Of a stretch of 64,000 bases of DNA, positions 1 through 7,196 are shown in pieces (the first letter of the stretch is position 1; every line of letters starts with the position of its first letter). Made by a program: the position numbers and the translations under genes. Source of the DNA: Olleya sp. Hel_I_94 (GTDB lineage Bacteria > Bacteroidota > Bacteroidia > Flavobacteriales > Flavobacteriaceae); the NCBI RefSeq assembly GCF_007827365.1, contig NZ_VISI01000002.1:67001-131000 (forward strand), read 5' to 3'. The notes below the pieces were generated by a model. That model had not been told where the DNA came from. It saw only the letters and a program-made list of their open reading frames with translations, and ran no database searches.

Positions 1-2
1 TT

Positions 3-374
3 GATAGTACAACTTTTAAAATATTAAAACGTGCTCTGCCAGGACCATACACTTTTATTTTACCAGGATCCAAAACGTTGCCAGCAGCTTTTAAAAAGAA
101 AAAGGAGGTAGGTATAAGAGTGCCAAATAACGCTATCGCATTAGAGATTGTTAAGGCATTAGGTAATCCAATTGTGTCCACATCAATCAGAGATGATGAC
201 ACAATTTTAGAGTATACCACAGATCCTGAATTGATTTTAGAAAAATGGGACAACCTAGTAGATTTAGTTATTGATGGTGGTTATGGAGGTAACCAAGGAT
301 CAACAATTATTGATTTGTCAGGTGAACAACCTGAAATAATAAGGGAAGGAAAAGGTAGTATCGAGATTTTTTAG
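3..374 (+). CDS. YciO/Sua5 family threonylcarbamoyl-AMP synthase-like protein, 3' part
   Basis: The reading frame is open from the first bases of the window, so the gene begins upstream and only about the last 123 residues are visible. The segments RALPGPYTFILPGSK, VGIRVPNNAIALEI and GNPIVSTS match the YrdC-like fold of the Sua5/YciO/TsaC group, which makes the threonylcarbamoyl adenylate used for t6A tRNA modification (TsaC/Sua5) or has an unproven related role (YciO). The absence of a C-terminal Sua5 extension and the acidic tail ending GKGSIEIF fit the short YciO-type proteins. A strong terminator follows. Confident of the family, less so of TsaC versus YciO. Confidence 0.85.
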   Translation, partial: DSTTFKILKRALPGPYTFILPGSKTLPAAFKKKKEVGIRVPNNAIALEIVKALGNPIVSTSIRDDDTILEYTTDPELILEKWDNLVDLVIDGGYGGNQGSTIIDLSGEQPEIIREGKGSIEIF

Positions 375-461
375 AGCATATTTTTAATAATTCAGACTAT
401 TAACTCTTTTAATACTATCGATTTTCAAACTCATGATTTTTAAACGATAAGATTTTAAACA

Positions 462-493
462 AAAAAAGCCCAACCGAAAGGTTGGGCTTTTTT
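462..493. terminator. Bidirectional intrinsic terminator
   Basis: A 14-bp perfect stem (462-475 with 480-493) closes on a GAAA tetraloop. It has an A-run on the left and a T-run on the right, so it can stop transcription from both convergent genes. Confidence 0.9.
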
Positions 494-509
494 ACTCTAA
501 TAAAAAGAA

Positions 510-1370
510 TTAGTTCTCTTTAGATAAACTTTTCATTTCAGTTTCAATCATTTCGTAAAATTGATCAATCTTAGGTAAGATGTAAATCTTAGTTCTTCTG
601 TTGATTGCTCTGTTTTCTGCAGTATCATTTGATACTAAAGGTAAATGATCACCACGTCCAGCTGCAATTAATTGTTGAGGTTTAACACCTAAGTCTTGTA
701 AAGCTCTAACAATAGCTGTACTACGCTTAACACTTAAATCCCAGTTGTCAACTAATACACCACCTTTGTTGTATGGTACGTTATCTGTATGACCTTCTAC
801 CATTGCTTCAAAGTTTGGCTTTCCATTAATAACTGTTGCTACTTTTCCTAAGATTTCATTAGCTCTAGTTGTAATGTTATAGCTTCCACTCTTAAATAAT
901 AACTTGTCTGATAAAGAGATAAAAACAACGCTTTTTTCAACATTGATTTCGATGTCTGGATCGTTTAATCCAACTTCTTTCTTTAAGCTAGTTACTAAAG
1001 CTAGTGTTACACTATCTTTTTTAGTTAAAGCATCTTGTAATCTTGTAATTCTTAAGTCTTTTTCTTTTAAGCTTTCTAAAGATTTTTCAACGTTTTTAGC
1101 GCCTTGAGCGGTTAACATTGTCATATCTTTTGTGCTTTCAATCAATGCAAGATTATTTGCTTTCATGTCTGCTAAACGAGCTTGTAATTCTGCTAAACGC
1201 GCTGCAGATGCTGCTTCGTCAGCTAAACAAGAGTTAAGTTTAACAGTTGCTGTGTTTAATAAATCCTGTGTTTCTTTTTGTTTTGCTTCTAATGCAGCAA
1301 ATTCTTTTTTAGACACACAAGAGCTTAATAATAGTAGTGCACCTGCACTAAATAAAAGGATTTTTTTCAT
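510..1370 (-). CDS. OmpA family peptidoglycan-binding lipoprotein
   Basis: Protein of 286 residues. I chose the ATG at 1370 because it gives a clean lipoprotein signal, MKKILLFSAGALLLLSSC, with Cys18 as the lipidated residue; the longer open frame adds 12 unlikely residues. Residues about 20-140 are an Ala/Lys/Glu-rich coiled coil. The C-terminal third is an OmpA-like domain, with EGHTDNVPY and the NRAINRRTKI segment that binds diaminopimelate in peptidoglycan. It should sit in the outer membrane and tether it to the wall. It is monocistronic between a terminator and a 240-bp gap with no gene. A TAnnTTTG-like -7 element lies upstream without a well-spaced -33 TTG. Confidence 0.92.
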   Translation of the reverse strand: MKKILLFSAGALLLLSSCVSKKEFAALEAKQKETQDLLNTATVKLNSCLADEAASAARLAELQARLADMKANNLALIESTKDMTMLTAQGAKNVEKSLESLKEKDLRITRLQDALTKKDSVTLALVTSLKKEVGLNDPDIEINVEKSVVFISLSDKLLFKSGSYNITTRANEILGKVATVINGKPNFEAMVEGHTDNVPYNKGGVLVDNWDLSVKRSTAIVRALQDLGVKPQQLIAAGRGDHLPLVSNDTAENRAINRRTKIYILPKIDQFYEMIETEMKSLSKEN

Positions 1371-1610
1371 AATTTTTAAATGATAAATTAAATTTATACA
1401 CACCAAAAGTATAAATAATTAAAATGTTAAAATACGCTTTAACAAAACTTTTGCTAAAACTAAAAGCAAATAAGGTTTAAAACTGACAGTTAAAATTTAG
1501 TATAATAATTAAAATATTTAATCAGCTAATAATCAGTATTTTGTTTGGGTAAGTAAAGCGTAAGTAAAATATCGTTTAGTTTTTAATTATTCTATTTTTT
1601 TAATAAAAAC

Positions 1611-2594
1611 TTACTTGACAAAGGTTTTTTTATTTAAAACAAAATAGTTGTAAACTATTGATTTTGTCTGGTAATAGCCAGTTTTTTGCGAGATTGCTTT
1701 TCGTTTTTTTAGTAGCTTAGGTAAATGTTTGTAAAAAGATACATGTGCTTTTAAAATTGCTATTAAATGGTTAGGCTTAAATTCTATTAAAAATTTTAAG
1801 GCAGCAATACCATCAAGTACTAATCTTACAAAAATTAATAATGCAATATATCCTTTGGCGTTTTTAGTTAAAGTAAACAAACTGTTTCTAAAATTTAGAT
1901 AGGTTTTTTTTGGACTACTTGCGTTTAAGGTTGCTCCACCAACGTGATACACAGTACTATTATTAATGTATTTGGTTAAATAACCCTTGTTAAACGCTCT
2001 CCAACATAAATCAATTTCTTCCATATGGGCAAAATAGGATTCGTCAAATCCTTGTAAAGCCTTAAATGTAGATTGTCTAATAAATAAGCAAGCACCTGAT
2101 GCCCAAAAAATGGTTTCGTTTTGGTACTGATTGGTATCAACTTCAATTGTATTAAAAATACGACCTCTACAATATGGATAGCCATATTTATCTATATAAC
2201 CTCCAGCAGCACCAGCGTATTCAAACTTTTCTTTGCTTTTGTAATCTAAAATTTTAGGTTGTATAATGGCTGTTTCAGGTTGCTCTTTAAATGTTTTTAA
2301 AATAGGGACTAACCAATTAGGCGTAACTTCAATATCGCTATTTAATAAGCAATAAATATCTTCTTTAACAAAAGGTAAAGCATCATTATAGCCTTTTACA
2401 TAGCCTCCATTTTCTGAGTTTTGAATAATTATAACCTCAGGATAGTTTGTTTTAATAAATGTTACAGAATTATCAGTTGACGCATTATCAGCCACATAAA
2501 TGGTTGCATCTTTAGAGTATGCAATAACAGATGGTAAAAATTGCTCAAGCAATGCGCTTCCATTCCAGTTTAATATAACGACTGCTATTTTCAA
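1611..2594 (-). CDS. Family 2 glycosyltransferase (rhamnosyltransferase-like)
   Basis: Protein of 327 residues with a GT-A fold: IAVVILNWNG at the N terminus, VADNASTDNS for nucleotide binding, LLNSDIEV as the metal-binding segment, and HMEEIDLCWRA carrying the acidic catalytic region. A hydrophobic stretch near residues 245-275 suggests membrane association. Members of this group transfer sugars such as rhamnose to polysaccharide or lipid acceptors. No other polysaccharide genes are adjacent, so the acceptor is unknown. It is followed on the same strand by the small nuclease-domain gene upstream, separated by 52 bases. Confidence 0.9.
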   Translation of the reverse strand: MKIAVVILNWNGSALLEQFLPSVIAYSKDATIYVADNASTDNSVTFIKTNYPEVIIIQNSENGGYVKGYNDALPFVKEDIYCLLNSDIEVTPNWLVPILKTFKEQPETAIIQPKILDYKSKEKFEYAGAAGGYIDKYGYPYCRGRIFNTIEVDTNQYQNETIFWASGACLFIRQSTFKALQGFDESYFAHMEEIDLCWRAFNKGYLTKYINNSTVYHVGGATLNASSPKKTYLNFRNSLFTLTKNAKGYIALLIFVRLVLDGIAALKFLIEFKPNHLIAILKAHVSFYKHLPKLLKKRKAISQKTGYYQTKSIVYNYFVLNKKTFVK

Positions 2595-2646
2595 ATTTTT
2601 TAAAGGCGTTTTGGTTTTTTTATTTATGCTTTAGACTAAACAAAAA

Positions 2647-3096
2647 CTAGTGTTCTTGATAATCTGGTATGTCTTTTAAAAAGTGATACTGTTCTGCTTT
2701 AAAATCCATACTGCAATAATAGTGATTAATACCATTTGTTACCATCAAATAGGTTGCATTTAATGCCAAATTATAACGTGCTATTTGGTCAAAAGTGTTT
2801 TGTTTGATTTCTATTTTAGGCGCTTTACATTCTACAATTAAATGTATGCTTCCGTCAGTATTAAAAATAACAATGTCATAACGCTTTTTTAAACCGTTGA
2901 CTTTTAGTTCTTTTTCGACATTAATCAAAGAGATTGGATATTTTTTAACTTCTATTAAGTAATGTACACAATGTTGTCTTACCCATTCTTCAGGTTGTAA
3001 GACCATAAATCTTTTACGTATAACATCAAAAATAGATACTTTATTTTCGTTATTTTTGAATCGAAACACAAACTTTGGAAAGTTTAACTCTTGCAT
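2647..3096 (-). CDS. HsdR N-terminal-like nuclease-domain protein (HSDR_N_2 type)
   Basis: Protein of 149 residues resembling the N-terminal nuclease domain of type I restriction R subunits. The core KKRYDIVIFNTDGSIHLIVECKAPK contains the D...E-x-K pattern of PD-(D/E)XK enzymes: Asp in RYDIV and Glu-Cys-Lys in VECKAP. It has no helicase part. In flavobacteria this protein is commonly found divergent from holA, as here, so a housekeeping DNA role is more likely than restriction. Its promoter overlaps the short intergenic gap with holA. Function is inferred from fold only. Confidence 0.8.
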   Translation of the reverse strand: MQELNFPKFVFRFKNNENKVSIFDVIRKRFMVLQPEEWVRQHCVHYLIEVKKYPISLINVEKELKVNGLKKRYDIVIFNTDGSIHLIVECKAPKIEIKQNTFDQIARYNLALNATYLMVTNGINHYYCSMDFKAEQYHFLKDIPDYQEH

Positions 3097-3117
3097 TTAA
3101 TGGTATTCGGTTTTTTT

Positions 3118-3147
3118 CAAAGTTAAACTTCAAAAGTCAAAAACCAA
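3118..3147 (-). promoter_or_regulatory. Bacteroidota-type promoter for the 2647-3096 gene
   Basis: Read on the minus strand, TTG (3147-3145), a 19-base spacer and TAACTTTG (3125-3118) match TTG-N17-23-TAnnTTTG. The -7 box lies 21 bases upstream of the start codon at 3096. Confidence 0.6.
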
Positions 3148-3166
3148 ATTTTTAATTTTTTTTCCT

Positions 3167-4171
3167 TTGGACGAAGTCAAACAGTTAGTTACTGATATAA
3201 AAAATAAGCAGCTTAAACCTATCTATTTATTAATGGGTGAGGAGGCTTATTACATTGATAAAATCTCAGATTACATCGAAAAAACCGTTTTAACGGAAGA
3301 GGAGCGAGGCTTTAACCAAATGGTGTTATATGGTCGTGATATTAGCGTGGACGATATTGTAAGTAATGCTAAGCGTTACCCTATGATGGCAGATCGTCAA
3401 GTGGTGATTGTTAAAGAAGCTCAAGATTTATCTAGGACAATTGATCAATTAGCAGATTATGCCAAAAACCCACAACCTACAACGGTTTTAGTTATTTGTT
3501 ATAAATACAAATCTGTAGACAAACGTAAAGCGGTTTACAAAGCTATTAAAAAGTCAGGTCAAGTTTTTGAAAGTAAAAAGCTTTACGAAAACCAAGTACC
3601 AGATTGGATAAGTCGTGTGTTGTCACCAAAAGGCTATTCTATAACTCCAAAAGCATCACAAATGTTAGTGGAGTTTTTAGGTACAGATTTGAGTAAATTA
3701 AGTAATGAGTTAAACAAACTACAAATAGTCTTACCAAGAGACACACAGATTACTCCTGACCATATCGAAGAAAATATAGGTATTAGTAAAGACTATAATA
3801 ACTTTGAGTTACGTAAAGCTATTGGTGCAAAAAATACTGCTCAGGCTTTTAAAATTGTCCATTATTTTGCAGAAAACCCAAAGGATAATCCAATGGTCTT
3901 AACTGTATCTTTATTGTTTAGCTTTTTTTCTCAATTATTGCATTTACATGGAATGTCTGATAAAAACCCTCGAAGTGTAGCCTCTGCATTGCGTGTTAAT
4001 CCTTATTTTGTAAACGAATATATAGAGGCTTCACGCAATTACCCAATGCGAAAAGTTAGTCAAGTTATTGCTATTTTACGCGAGTTTGATGGTAAAAGTA
4101 AAGGTGTTGATAGTAATGCTGTGCCACAAGGTGATTTGCTTAAAGAGATGTTAGTTAAGATTATGTACTAA
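3167..4171 (+). CDS. holA: DNA polymerase III delta subunit
   Basis: Protein of 334 residues that opens the sliding clamp ring as part of the clamp loader. The N terminus (KPIYLLMGEEAYYIDKI) and the segments RQVVIVKEAQ and LLKEMLVKIMY are typical of HolA, and the length is normal. The start is a TTG at 3167: translation there gives the usual MDEVKQLVTDI opening, and no ATG is available until the conserved LLMGEE segment. It is divergent from the HSDR_N_2 gene and followed 27 bases later by the cupin lipoprotein gene. Confidence 0.93.
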   Translation: MDEVKQLVTDIKNKQLKPIYLLMGEEAYYIDKISDYIEKTVLTEEERGFNQMVLYGRDISVDDIVSNAKRYPMMADRQVVIVKEAQDLSRTIDQLADYAKNPQPTTVLVICYKYKSVDKRKAVYKAIKKSGQVFESKKLYENQVPDWISRVLSPKGYSITPKASQMLVEFLGTDLSKLSNELNKLQIVLPRDTQITPDHIEENIGISKDYNNFELRKAIGAKNTAQAFKIVHYFAENPKDNPMVLTVSLLFSFFSQLLHLHGMSDKNPRSVASALRVNPYFVNEYIEASRNYPMRKVSQVIAILREFDGKSKGVDSNAVPQGDLLKEMLVKIMY

Positions 4172-4198
4172 CATTTATTTAAAACTTTAAAAAACATC

Positions 4199-4564
4199 AT
4201 GAAACCATATTATATAATCGCAATAGTGCTTTTAAGCTTTTCTTGTAAAACTGTACAAACACTTCCAGATCCATTAGCAGCAGGTTGGGAAGGACATAAA
4301 GTGTGCAAAGTATTACAAGACACAAAAAAACAGCGCATATTAAAATGTACGTTTCCACCTAATGTTGGTCATGAGAAGCACTATCATAAACCACATTTTG
4401 GTTATACCTTAGCAGGAAGCACTTTTCAAATAACAGATGCTACAGGTACACGTACTATTCCTGTAAAAACAGGAGTGACTTGGTCTAAATCTGAAATTAG
4501 CCAGCATCAAGTACTAAATGTTGGAGATAGTACTGCAATATATTTAATTATAGAACCCAAATAG
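4199..4564 (+). CDS. Cupin-domain lipoprotein
   Basis: Protein of 121 residues. The N terminus MKPYYIIAIVLLSFSC is a lipoprotein signal with Cys16. The rest is a single cupin barrel: HEKHYHKPHFGYTLAGS carries the clustered histidines that bind a metal in the first cupin motif, and ISQHQVLNVGDS carries the His of the second. Substrate is not predictable. It lies directly after holA and may share its transcript. Cupin fold is well supported; lipid anchoring likely. Confidence 0.82.
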   Translation: MKPYYIIAIVLLSFSCKTVQTLPDPLAAGWEGHKVCKVLQDTKKQRILKCTFPPNVGHEKHYHKPHFGYTLAGSTFQITDATGTRTIPVKTGVTWSKSEISQHQVLNVGDSTAIYLIIEPK

Positions 4565-4730
4565 TTAATTTTTTTAACGAAGCTAAATGGGTTTTAACAC
4601 TTCCATATTATTATTTAACACTTGATATTAAATCGAAGTTAAACAGGTTTTATAATTCGTCTAAGGCTATTAATTATAGTACTTTAGAGGTAGTAAATCG
4701 AATTATTAATAACAAAAACCAAAAAATAAA

Positions 4731-5291
4731 ATGGAAAACTTAGAGAGAAAGAAAGTTGCAATTTTAGCAACCAATGGATTTGAAGAAAGTGAATTAAAAG
4801 AACCAATGAATGCTTTAAAAGAAGCAGGAGCTGATGTACATATCGTCTCTGAAAAATCAGGACAAATAAAAGGTTGGGCAGACGGAAACTGGAGTAACAG
4901 TTATGATGTAGATAAAACCTTAGATCAAGTGTCTCAAGACGATTATAATGCACTAGTATTACCAGGAGGAGTCATTAATCCTGATACTTTAAGAAGAAAT
5001 GAAGATGCAATTAGATTTATTAAATCGTTTTTTGCTAATAAAAAACCAGTAGCAGCTATTTGCCATGCACCTTGGTTGTTAGCCGAAGCAGGTGTATTGC
5101 AAGGACGTAAAGTAACATCATTTAGCTCTATTAAAAGAGATTTAGTAAATGCAGGAGCCATGTGGGAAGATAGCGAAGTTGTGGTAGATGAAGGATTAGT
5201 CACAAGTCGTAATCCAAACGATTTGCCAGCTTTTAATAAAAAATTAATAGAAGAAGTTTACGAGGGTAAACACAATATGCAAACTGCATAA
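4731..5291 (+). CDS. DJ-1/PfpI family protein (type 1 glutamine amidotransferase-like)
   Basis: Protein of 186 residues covering a complete DJ-1/PfpI domain. AAICHAPWLLAEAG holds the nucleophile Cys111 followed by His112, and the acidic partner is Glu19 or Glu20 in ATNGFEESEL. Members include intracellular proteases such as PfpI and YhbO-type stress proteins proposed as deglycases. Which activity applies here cannot be told. It is a single gene with its own 166-base upstream region and a strong terminator behind it, consistent with independent stress regulation. Confidence 0.9.
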   Translation: MENLERKKVAILATNGFEESELKEPMNALKEAGADVHIVSEKSGQIKGWADGNWSNSYDVDKTLDQVSQDDYNALVLPGGVINPDTLRRNEDAIRFIKSFFANKKPVAAICHAPWLLAEAGVLQGRKVTSFSSIKRDLVNAGAMWEDSEVVVDEGLVTSRNPNDLPAFNKKLIEEVYEGKHNMQTA

Positions 5292-5311
5292 TCTATTTAC
5301 AGATTGAATAT

Positions 5312-5340
5312 AAAAGCCAACCGTTAAGGTTGGCTTTTTT
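5312..5340. terminator. Intrinsic terminator
   Basis: An 11-bp stem (5312-5322 with 5328-5338) around GTTAA ends in a run of T. The A-run on the other side means it can also serve the minus-strand gene ending at 5358. Confidence 0.88.
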
Positions 5341-5357
5341 TATGTTTTAATTTTAAA

Positions 5358-5828
5358 CTACATATCTTCTAATTCAGTAGTATAATCGTATTGTAAATCT
5401 TCATGTAATGCTAATATTTTTTTAGTAATCGCCTCAATGTTTCGGTCATACAGATTAGTTAAGGTTGTGTTTCTAGAAATAGACGGTTTCATTGTTTTTA
5501 ACTTTTTACAAAAGTACAGCAGTAATTCAACTTCAGTTTCTTTATTAAGCGAGTATCTAATATATTTTTTTGTGTTTCGTAAAATCTTTCTAACACTCTT
5601 TTTTATATAAAAAAAGCTATCTGTATTTATTAGTTCAAATTGTTCGTCTATTTCAGCTTTGACGGTTTCAATATAACCAGCTTCACTATCTGCTTCAAAT
5701 AATAAATAGGTAAGCAGTTCTTTGTTTTCTTTTTTAAAACGTGATAATCTTAAACATAGTTCTGCCAATTCTTCGTTGGTTTTATGTTTTAACTCTTTTC
5801 GGATCGTAACAACAGATACAGCTTTCAT
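5358..5828 (-). CDS. Conserved hypothetical helical protein
   Basis: Protein of 156 residues that I do not recognise as a named family. It is charged and predicted largely helical, with no signal peptide or membrane segment, rich in Lys, Glu and Leu. It abuts the DUF202 gene with no gap (stop of that gene at 5829, start here at 5828), so the two are very likely co-translated. It may be a cytoplasmic partner of the membrane protein. Confidence 0.7.
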   Translation of the reverse strand: MKAVSVVTIRKELKHKTNEELAELCLRLSRFKKENKELLTYLLFEADSEAGYIETVKAEIDEQFELINTDSFFYIKKSVRKILRNTKKYIRYSLNKETEVELLLYFCKKLKTMKPSISRNTTLTNLYDRNIEAITKKILALHEDLQYDYTTELEDM

Positions 5829-6092
5829 TTAAATTTTATAGTGTTTTTTTATAGTGCGTTTGACTACATATAGGCGTACAATACCTATTATTAAAATAAT
5901 AGGAGCTATTGCTATTAATATGATACCATACGTTTTTAAATCTGCTAGTAAATCTAATTTAAGTATAGTAATTCCTGTACCTAAAATAACTAAAAAAGTT
6001 CTAAAATAAGCCAAAAAAGTACGTTCGTTGGCTAATTTGGTACGCTCAATAGCTAGCCAATCGCGTGTTGTTAAATCGGTTTGTTCTATCAT
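5829..6092 (-). CDS. DUF202 (YidH-like) small membrane protein
   Basis: Protein of 87 residues with two membrane segments at about 27-47 and 53-74. The cytoplasmic N terminus carries the family signature DWLAIERTKLANERTFLAYFRT, in which ERT.LA.ER.FLA is typical of DUF202. The family has no settled biochemical function in bacteria; in eukaryotes a related domain sits in VTC polyphosphate complexes. First gene of a two-gene unit. The 194-base upstream region, shared with the divergent hydrolase, shows no convincing full promoter. Confidence 0.85.
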   Translation of the reverse strand: MIEQTDLTTRDWLAIERTKLANERTFLAYFRTFLVILGTGITILKLDLLADLKTYGIILIAIAPIILIIGIVRLYVVKRTIKKHYKI

Positions 6093-6286
6093 AATTTTTA
6101 AATAGATTTTAAAGGTATAAAAAAAGGAGTCATTTACTCTAGCTAATGCCTATTGTCTGCATAATTTCATTTATATATTTTATTTTTTGCAATTTAACGA
6201 CTTGTTAATAATACTTTAAGTCTGGTTTAACACTGTTTAGTCATTGATATTTTATCTTTAAGTAAACCAAAAAAAAAGAAATTGAT

Positions 6287-7117
6287 ATGCCATTTATTAC
6301 AAACAAAAACACAGCAGAAACCGTAGATATTTTTTATGAAGATTATGGAAGCGGACAACCAGTCATTTTAATTCATGGTTGGCCATTAAGTAGAAAATCA
6401 TGGGAACATCAAGTGTGGAAAATCGTAGAATCAGGTTATAGATGCATTTCCTACGATAGGAGAGGCTTCGGAATAAGTAGTACACCTTGGAATGGATACG
6501 ACTATTCTGCATTAGCTAGCGATTTAGAACAAATTATTGCTCAGTTAGATCTTGAAGATGTGATTGTTGTAGGATTTTCAATGGGTGGAGGAGAAGTTGT
6601 AAGATATTGTACAGATTTTGGCACAGATAAAATTGCTAAAGCAGCTTTAATAAGTAGTATTATACCTTTAGTTAAGCAAAAAGAGGATAATCCTGATGGT
6701 GTCTCTGAAAGGGATTTACAAGGGATTCAAGATGCTTTAGAAGAAGACAGAGTAGGGTTTTTAAAAGAATTTTCTAAAGGGTTTTATAATTTTGAAGACA
6801 ATAAAGACAAGGTTAGTCAAGCACAATTAGACTATGATTTTGTTGTAGCTTCACACGCTTCGCCAAGAGCCACAATCGAAACTGCCAAAGCATGGATGCA
6901 TACAGATTTTAGAGATGAATTAAAAAATGTAAATGTGCCAACTTTAATTGTACATGGTGATAGTGATAACACTGTCCCAATTGAAACGTCTGCTAATCAA
7001 GCAGCAAAAGGTATTACAGATAATGTGTTTAAAGTCATTAAAGGTGCACCTCATGGTTTAAATATTACCCATAAGGACCAATTAAATACTATTTTAATTG
7101 ATTTTCTAAAATCGTAA
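6287..7117 (+). CDS. Alpha/beta hydrolase (chloroperoxidase/esterase-like)
   Basis: Protein of 276 residues with a complete alpha/beta-hydrolase fold. HGWPLS forms the oxyanion region, GFSMGG holds the nucleophile Ser98, HGDSDNTVP holds the acid, and GAPHGLN the catalytic His. The pattern is that of the cofactor-free haloperoxidase/esterase group. There is no signal peptide, so it is cytoplasmic. Actual substrate unknown. Monocistronic, with a terminator after the stop. Confidence 0.9.
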   Translation: MPFITNKNTAETVDIFYEDYGSGQPVILIHGWPLSRKSWEHQVWKIVESGYRCISYDRRGFGISSTPWNGYDYSALASDLEQIIAQLDLEDVIVVGFSMGGGEVVRYCTDFGTDKIAKAALISSIIPLVKQKEDNPDGVSERDLQGIQDALEEDRVGFLKEFSKGFYNFEDNKDKVSQAQLDYDFVVASHASPRATIETAKAWMHTDFRDELKNVNVPTLIVHGDSDNTVPIETSANQAAKGITDNVFKVIKGAPHGLNITHKDQLNTILIDFLKS

Positions 7118-7138
7118 ATGGTAACTAATATATAAGTA

Positions 7139-7172
7139 AAAAGCTCATCTAATTTTATAGATGAGCTTTTTT
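7139..7172. terminator. Intrinsic terminator between convergent genes
   Basis: Stem 7139-7151 pairs with 7158-7170 around a short loop, with a T-run after it and an A-run before it. It serves both the hydrolase gene and the E1 gene. Confidence 0.88.
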
Positions 7173-7196
7173 ATTTAGTATATAGCGTTTGACCAA

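Noticed and set aside
2647..3096. Broken hsdR remnant
   Set aside because: It is a compact 149-residue gene with its own promoter, in the position next to holA where this small protein is usual, so it is a separate gene.
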